Positions 59,389-64,000 of a stretch of DNA of 64,000 nucleotides are shown here, in pieces. A model generated the notes under the pieces. That model ran no database searches, was not told the DNA's origin, and saw nothing but the letters and a program-made list of their open reading frames with translations. The stretch lies in assembly GCF_028372415.1 (NCBI RefSeq), contig NC_092878.1, positions 72,414,704 through 72,478,703 on the forward strand, written 5' to 3'. A program made the position numbers and the translations under genes. Position 1 is the stretch's first letter; every line of letters begins with the position of its first letter. The DNA is from Notamacropus eugenii. Its lineage: Eukaryota > Chordata > Mammalia > Diprotodontia > Macropodidae.

Positions 59389-60749
59389 CCAAAAATCATC
59401 TTAATTTCTGATCTATAAAATATGAAGCAAGGTTCTCTGCTAAACGACTTCAACCATGGAAGGCTGGAGGAGAAATTTAAAAAAATTGGGACAACTGCTA
59501 TGGAAAATGGGATAGGGAGTTGACCAGGAAAGTATACTAGGATTACCTCTAAACTGTGAGAACTGAGTTGAAATAGCACAACATAAATTTGTGATGCACC
59601 CACTGGAGAATTTTTGTGTGCTTTTCTCCATCTTTATTCAATAGCATATGTGAAGGAACTAAGGTAGCAAGTAGTAGAAGTTAACCAAGGCTGAGGCTTA
59701 GCTGAGTGAAATTTGAAATAATTTCGGGAGGAGGGACTCTGGAAAGGAGGACAGTATAGATTTGAATTGGTTCATCAAAGGGTCAGGACAGAGAAAAGAG
59801 AAGAGATTTGCTAGTGAAGGGGCTTTGGTCTGGGGTGGGTGGGGGGAGTCAAAGGGTGAAGGTATTGGAAATTATGGGGCAGACAAAGAACAAGATTTAC
59901 TTAAAGGAAGTCTGAAGAAGAATTGAAAAACCAATAAATTATGATGAGATAAAAGGGATTTAAAAATTCTCAAATAGAGGTGGTACATTTGTGATTGATG
60001 ACAAGATCAAGGATATAAACATCTTCACTTAAGGCTTGGGTGAAGTGGAGGAGTAAATCATGAGAAGTGAGTAGGTTGAGGGCCTGACTAGTTAGAGTAT
60101 TTAAGATCTCTAGTATGTATATTAAAGTCTCCCAGTATGAAAGCAAAAGTTGGGGGGGGGATAAAAAACGTGAAAAATTTCAGGTACCAAACTCATTGAT
60201 AAAGGAAGCAGAGAAATCTGAGGAGGGAGGAAAATAGTTAACATGACTGAAATTGGGTGGCAGATTAGGAGAAAGCTCAAAGGGATAGAAATTGCTAAGT
60301 GATAGAGGTAGGGGAAAAATTTGGAAGTGGCAATGAGGAGCAAGGAGTACACTAACTCCCCTGCTTCAAGCAGTGAGCCAAAAAAGAATGTGTAGGTACA
60401 GCCAGTAGTGTAAAGAGTTTCCATGGAGGCTGTGTAATCAAGAGTAAACCAGGTTTCAGTAACAGTCAGAAGATGGAAGGATTGGAAAAGGAAAAGTTTT
60501 AAGATGAAGGGAAGTTTGTTACCTAAGGAGCATGCACTCTCGATGGCACAGTGAAAGAAACGATTGGTATGTTGTCAAAATGTAGGAGTGGGAGAGCTGA
60601 AGTATATAGAATAAGAAATTAGTTCATTGTAAATAGAAATGGAGTTTGCATAATGATCTACAGGAGTCAACGTCACTGGAATGTGAAAAGTAGGATCATA
60701 CCTGACAACATTCATCACTGAATGGAGGATCCCACTCCTATTTCTAATA

Positions 60750-61024
60750 AAAAAAAATAAAAAGCAACTTAAATAGCTAGAGGAACTTTCAGTACTATGA
60801 TGGGGCAGTGCCAATGTAATAAAAATAACAGTACTACCAATGTTGATATGCAAGCTTAATGATGTGCCAATTACTTATCAAAAGAATAGTTTATAGAACT
60901 TAATTAAAGAATTAAAATAAAGTACACTTGGAAAAATGAAAGATCTAGAATATCAAGAGAAATGAAAAAAGAGGTACTTACAAACTTCCAACTATGTTGT
61001 AAAATAATAATGACTAAAAACAAT
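60750..61024 (+). mobile_element. L1 ORF2 fragment
   Basis: 'gtgccaatgtaataaaaata' and 'agatctagaatatcaagaga' belong to the L1 ORF2 region after the reverse transcriptase. It is decayed and ends where a new L1-type 5' UTR begins. Confidence 0.6.
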
Positions 61025-63002
61025 CTAGTAATGACTTCCAGAGCCAAAGTGGCAGAGTAAGGCAAGAGCTCCCCCAAACTTTCCCGCATCTCCTTCAGAT
61101 TCTTGAAATGAATTCTGGAGCATGGAGTCAACAAAATGATGGAGTGAAACAATTTTCCATCCCAAGACAAATTAGAAAGTCAACAGAAATGTTTGATTCA
61201 TTGAAGTGAGAGTGCAATGCAATCCAGCATAGGTAGTCTGAGAAACCCAGAAGCAGGCTGTATTTCAGCAAGTAAGAAGTGAGGCCCATAATCCAGACAC
61301 AAACCAACAATAGACCCCACTAACCTGGAAGTGTAGAAGTGGCAGTGGAAGCCTGAGAGCAACTGAGTCCAGAGCAGCAACTTACTGAGCTCTTAAACCA
61401 TAGATGGTAAAAGCGATTGGACAACTGGACAGAAGGAGTTTATAGAGGAAACTTTTCTGTCACTATGTGCAGTAACAGACCTGATTCACAGTCCCAGGGA
61501 GAAGAGAACCACTAGCATATTAGAGCATGAAGCCACAGAGGAATGAAGCTCCTGGTCAAAAGTTCAGGGCAGAAAAGAGTGATTTTGGTTATTTACAAAC
61601 TAGTACAAATGCCAGGGCAGAAGTGACCCTCTTCTAGGATCATGGCACTTCAAAAAAAAGGAAAACATACAGGTCACCAGAATTAGCTCTGAAAAGAGTG
61701 CCATGAAATATCTGAAAATTGGAACAATCTCAGGAGTGGAACCCAACTTTAACATAAAGTTAAAATTCAAGAAAGAGGCTAGAATAAATGAGCAAACAAA
61801 AATAACAACAAAATATAACCATAGAAAGTTACCTTGGTGATAGCGAAACCCAAAACACAAATTCAGAAAGCAACAATGTCATAATGAGTACATGCGAAGC
61901 CTCAAAGAAAAATGTGAAATGGTGTGAGATCCCAAAAGAAATCTTGGAGTAGTTCAGATGGGATTTTAAAAATCAAATAAGTGAGGTAGAAGAAAAATTG
62001 GAGAAAAAACTAGAGAGACTCAAGTGCAAGAAATTCATGAAAAAAGTCAACCGGTTGTTGAAGAAAGCATGAAAATGAAAAAAAAAAAGTATAAAATTCA
62101 CAGAAGAAAACACTACCTAAAAAGTAGAATTGATCAAAAATTTACTTAATAAAGGAACTACTAAAAAGTAGAATTGATCAAATTGAAAAGAAGGTGCAAA
62201 AGCTCACTGAAGAAAATAATTCCTTAAAAATGAAAATTAGGCAAGCTAATGACTCCATGAGATATCAGGAAATAATTGAACAATTAAAATAACGAAAGAA
62301 TAGAAGAAAATGTGAAATATATCATTGCAAAAGCAGTGAGCTGGAAAAGAGATAAAAGAGAATGTGATATAAGAATTATTGGAATAATTGAAAGTCATGA
62401 TAAAAAGGAGCACAGCCAGAGTATTTCAAGGAATTATCAGGAAAATTTTCCTCATATCCTAGAATAAAAGTGTAAAACAGAAATTGAAAGAATCCACCAA
62501 TCAATTCCTGAAAGAAATCAAAAAATTAAAAACCCCAGGAATAGATAGCCAAATTTCAGAAATTCCAGTTCAAGGAGAAAATACTGCAAGCAGACAGAAA
62601 GAAACAACTCAAATACTATGTAACCACAATCACGGTCACACAGGATTTAGCAGCTTCTATATTAATGGATCAGAGGGTGTGGAATATTATATTTTGGAAA
62701 CAGAAGATTACAAGAAAGAATCCCCTATCCAGTAAAGCTGAATATAATCCTTTACAGGGCAGAAGAAAAATATTTTCAAGGCTTTCAAGAATTCCTGATG
62801 AAAAGATCAGAGCTGAACAGAAAATTTGATTTTCAAATACAGGACTGAATAGATACATAAAAGGGATTCAATAAGGTTAAACTGTTTATTTTTCTACATG
62901 GGAAGATGATATTTGGAACACTTAAGACCTGTAATCACTACCAGGGTAGTTAGAAGGAGAATACAAAGAAAGAGGGTGTGAGTATAAATTGGTTTTTGAT
63001 GG

Positions 63003-63474
63003 TGTAGTGCCAATGTGATATTCACAGCGCCCACCACGGTCATGAATATCCCAGCACAATTCTGAAACATAAAATACCACAGACTCTCCACATGGAAGGC
63101 AGAACCAAAACATTTATTCAGACACTAGAAAGCCAAATCCATTGCATCAACAAAATCTATACACAATAACAATGTAGTGGACAACACCAGCAAATAATAA
63201 ATCACAAACAAGCTTTCCTTAAATTAAATGCCCTTCTTACACTCACAGCCAGCTGTGAACTTGCATGGATCCTTCAGTTCTGACTGCTCTCAAGACTAAC
63301 TTCCTCTCAGCTCTCCTCTAGTTCTGCCTCTTCTTGCTCCACCCTTCCTGTTTTACCCATTCAGCAAGCTTCTCCCACCTCATGCTCCATGTGACTCAGA
63401 CTCATGTGACTGAGGCAAGTGACATAAGCCTATTAATGAATAAGACAGATCTCTCCATTTTAAATTACCATTAC
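63003..63474 (-). mobile_element. Solo LTR, copy 2 of the same family
   Basis: It aligns with copy 1 from its start (tgtagtgccaatgtgat) to near its end. The 6-mer tgatgg flanks it (62997-63002, 63475-63480), the size expected for retroviral integration. On the minus strand an AATAAA signal (complement at 63113-63118) precedes 'tgttttggttctgccttcc'. It splits the 3' UTR of HAL1 L. Confidence 0.8.
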
Positions 63475-63785
63475 TGATGGTATGATATAAAAAAATCAAG
63501 GGGTGAGAAAGAGAGATGCACTGAAAGAAAGGACAAAGGAAAGATAGAAAGGGGTAAATCATCTCACATTAAAAAAGGCACACAAGAGGGGGACATGTAG
63601 GGAATAGTGGATAAGAGTTGAAATTTCAATTCCCTATAGGAAAACAGAAGGGAGGAGGCTAAGGAGGAGAGCACTAATGAAACGGATGCAAAATTTAGGA
63701 AGGTGGTGATCAGAAGCAAAGCCCTTGTAAAGAGGGACACATTGAAAGAAGAGAGAAAAAGAGAGAAAGACACATACACACACAC

Positions 63786-63790
<5 letters not shown>

Positions 63791-63853
<63 letters not shown>
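63791..63853. repeat. (GA)n microsatellite
   Basis: About 31 uninterrupted GA units after a short CA run (63776-63785). Confidence 0.97.
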
Positions 63854-63855
<2 letters not shown>

Positions 63856-63860
63856 GCTGC

Positions 63861-64000
63861 AGTAGAATCTATTATCCTTCAGCTGAAGTAAAAACAAAAA
63901 AGCATAAGTAGCAATCATGATCTTAGAGAAAGCAAAAGCAAAAATAGAGTAGTTTATCTTTCAGATCTATGGATTACAGAAGAATTTAGGACCAAAGAAA
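63861..64000 (+). mobile_element. L1 ORF2 fragments at the right edge
   Basis: 'cagctgaagtaaaaacaaaa', 'agagaaagcaaaagcaaaaa' and 'ttcagatctatggattacag' match two separate parts of marsupial-type L1 ORF2, joined by an internal deletion near 63945. It continues beyond the window. Confidence 0.6.

Larger units (their letters stand above)
56520..60560 (-). mobile_element. Long L2/CR1-like LINE remnant
   Basis: On the minus strand the 5' part is at about 60560-59390, the reverse transcriptase at about 58610-57780, and the C-terminal region at about 57070-56520. A solo LTR interrupts it at 58870-59388, and unrelated sequence lies at about 57290-57760. The polymerase motifs (next entry) fix class and direction. 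The family name within L2/L3/CR1 is not certain. Confidence 0.65.
61026..63860 (+). mobile_element. HAL1-like element L, different 5' UTR subfamily
   Basis: The 5' start 'gacttccagagccaaagtgg' differs from the other copies. ORF1 remains lie at about 61890-62840: KEKLEKKLERLK-type coiled coil, RRM traces near 62330-62400, C-terminal block near 62480-62600. A HAL1-type 3' UTR follows, interrupted by a solo LTR (63003-63474) and carrying a (GA)n tract at its end. There is no room for ORF2. Stops occur throughout. Confidence 0.65.

Noticed and set aside
59389-63002. Internal region of a provirus between the two LTRs
   Set aside because: The sequence between is L2-like LINE, L1 ORF2 and HAL1, with no retroviral gene motifs.

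Overview
The window looks like an AT-rich, gene-poor stretch of a marsupial nuclear genome. I found no cellular protein-coding gene, RNA gene, CRISPR array or prokaryotic feature. The assignment rests on repeat content: many L1-type ORF1-only units with very short 3' regions ('half-L1', HAL1-like), the marsupial form of the L1 3' end, CORE/MIR-type SINEs with marsupial-style tails, an RTE-clade LINE, L2/CR1-like LINE remains and two solo LTRs. The species cannot be fixed from sequence alone. All family names come from recognising motifs and recalled repeat patterns, not from a database search.

Layout. 1-2.77 kb: mostly unrecognised. 2.79-5.80 kb: HAL1 on the minus strand. 6.59-11.19 kb: an L1-type 5' piece with a perfect 16-bp target duplication, split by a HAL1 that itself carries an isolated 5'-UTR piece. 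12.2-15.1 kb: old L1/HAL1 pieces. 15-24 kb: mostly unique DNA with SINE and L2-like remains. 24.5-27.4 kb: a complete HAL1 inside a SINE. 28.3-36.6 kb: a nested stack of at least five L1/HAL1 insertions, one with a 5' inversion. 36.6-40.8 kb: unique DNA with old SINEs. 40.8-46.3 kb: an L2-like LINE split by a nearly complete dead RTE LINE, which is itself split by a SINE and microsatellites. 46.3-49.4 kb: unique DNA and SINE remains. 49.4-55.65 kb: a HAL1 split by a second HAL1 that appears to carry about 0.5 kb of 3'-transduced flank. 55.7-60.6 kb: L2-like LINE remains with a solo LTR. 60.7-64.0 kb: L1 ORF2 pieces and another HAL1-like unit with a second LTR of the same family.

The elements do not form a pathway. 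The window records successive retrotransposition whose order can be read from nesting and target-site duplications (TSDs). Nine HAL1-like copies make up over a third of it. The reverse transcriptase that mobilised them must have been supplied in trans, presumably by full L1s, because none of the copies has room for ORF2. All coding remains seen here are broken, and nothing in the window looks able to move by itself.
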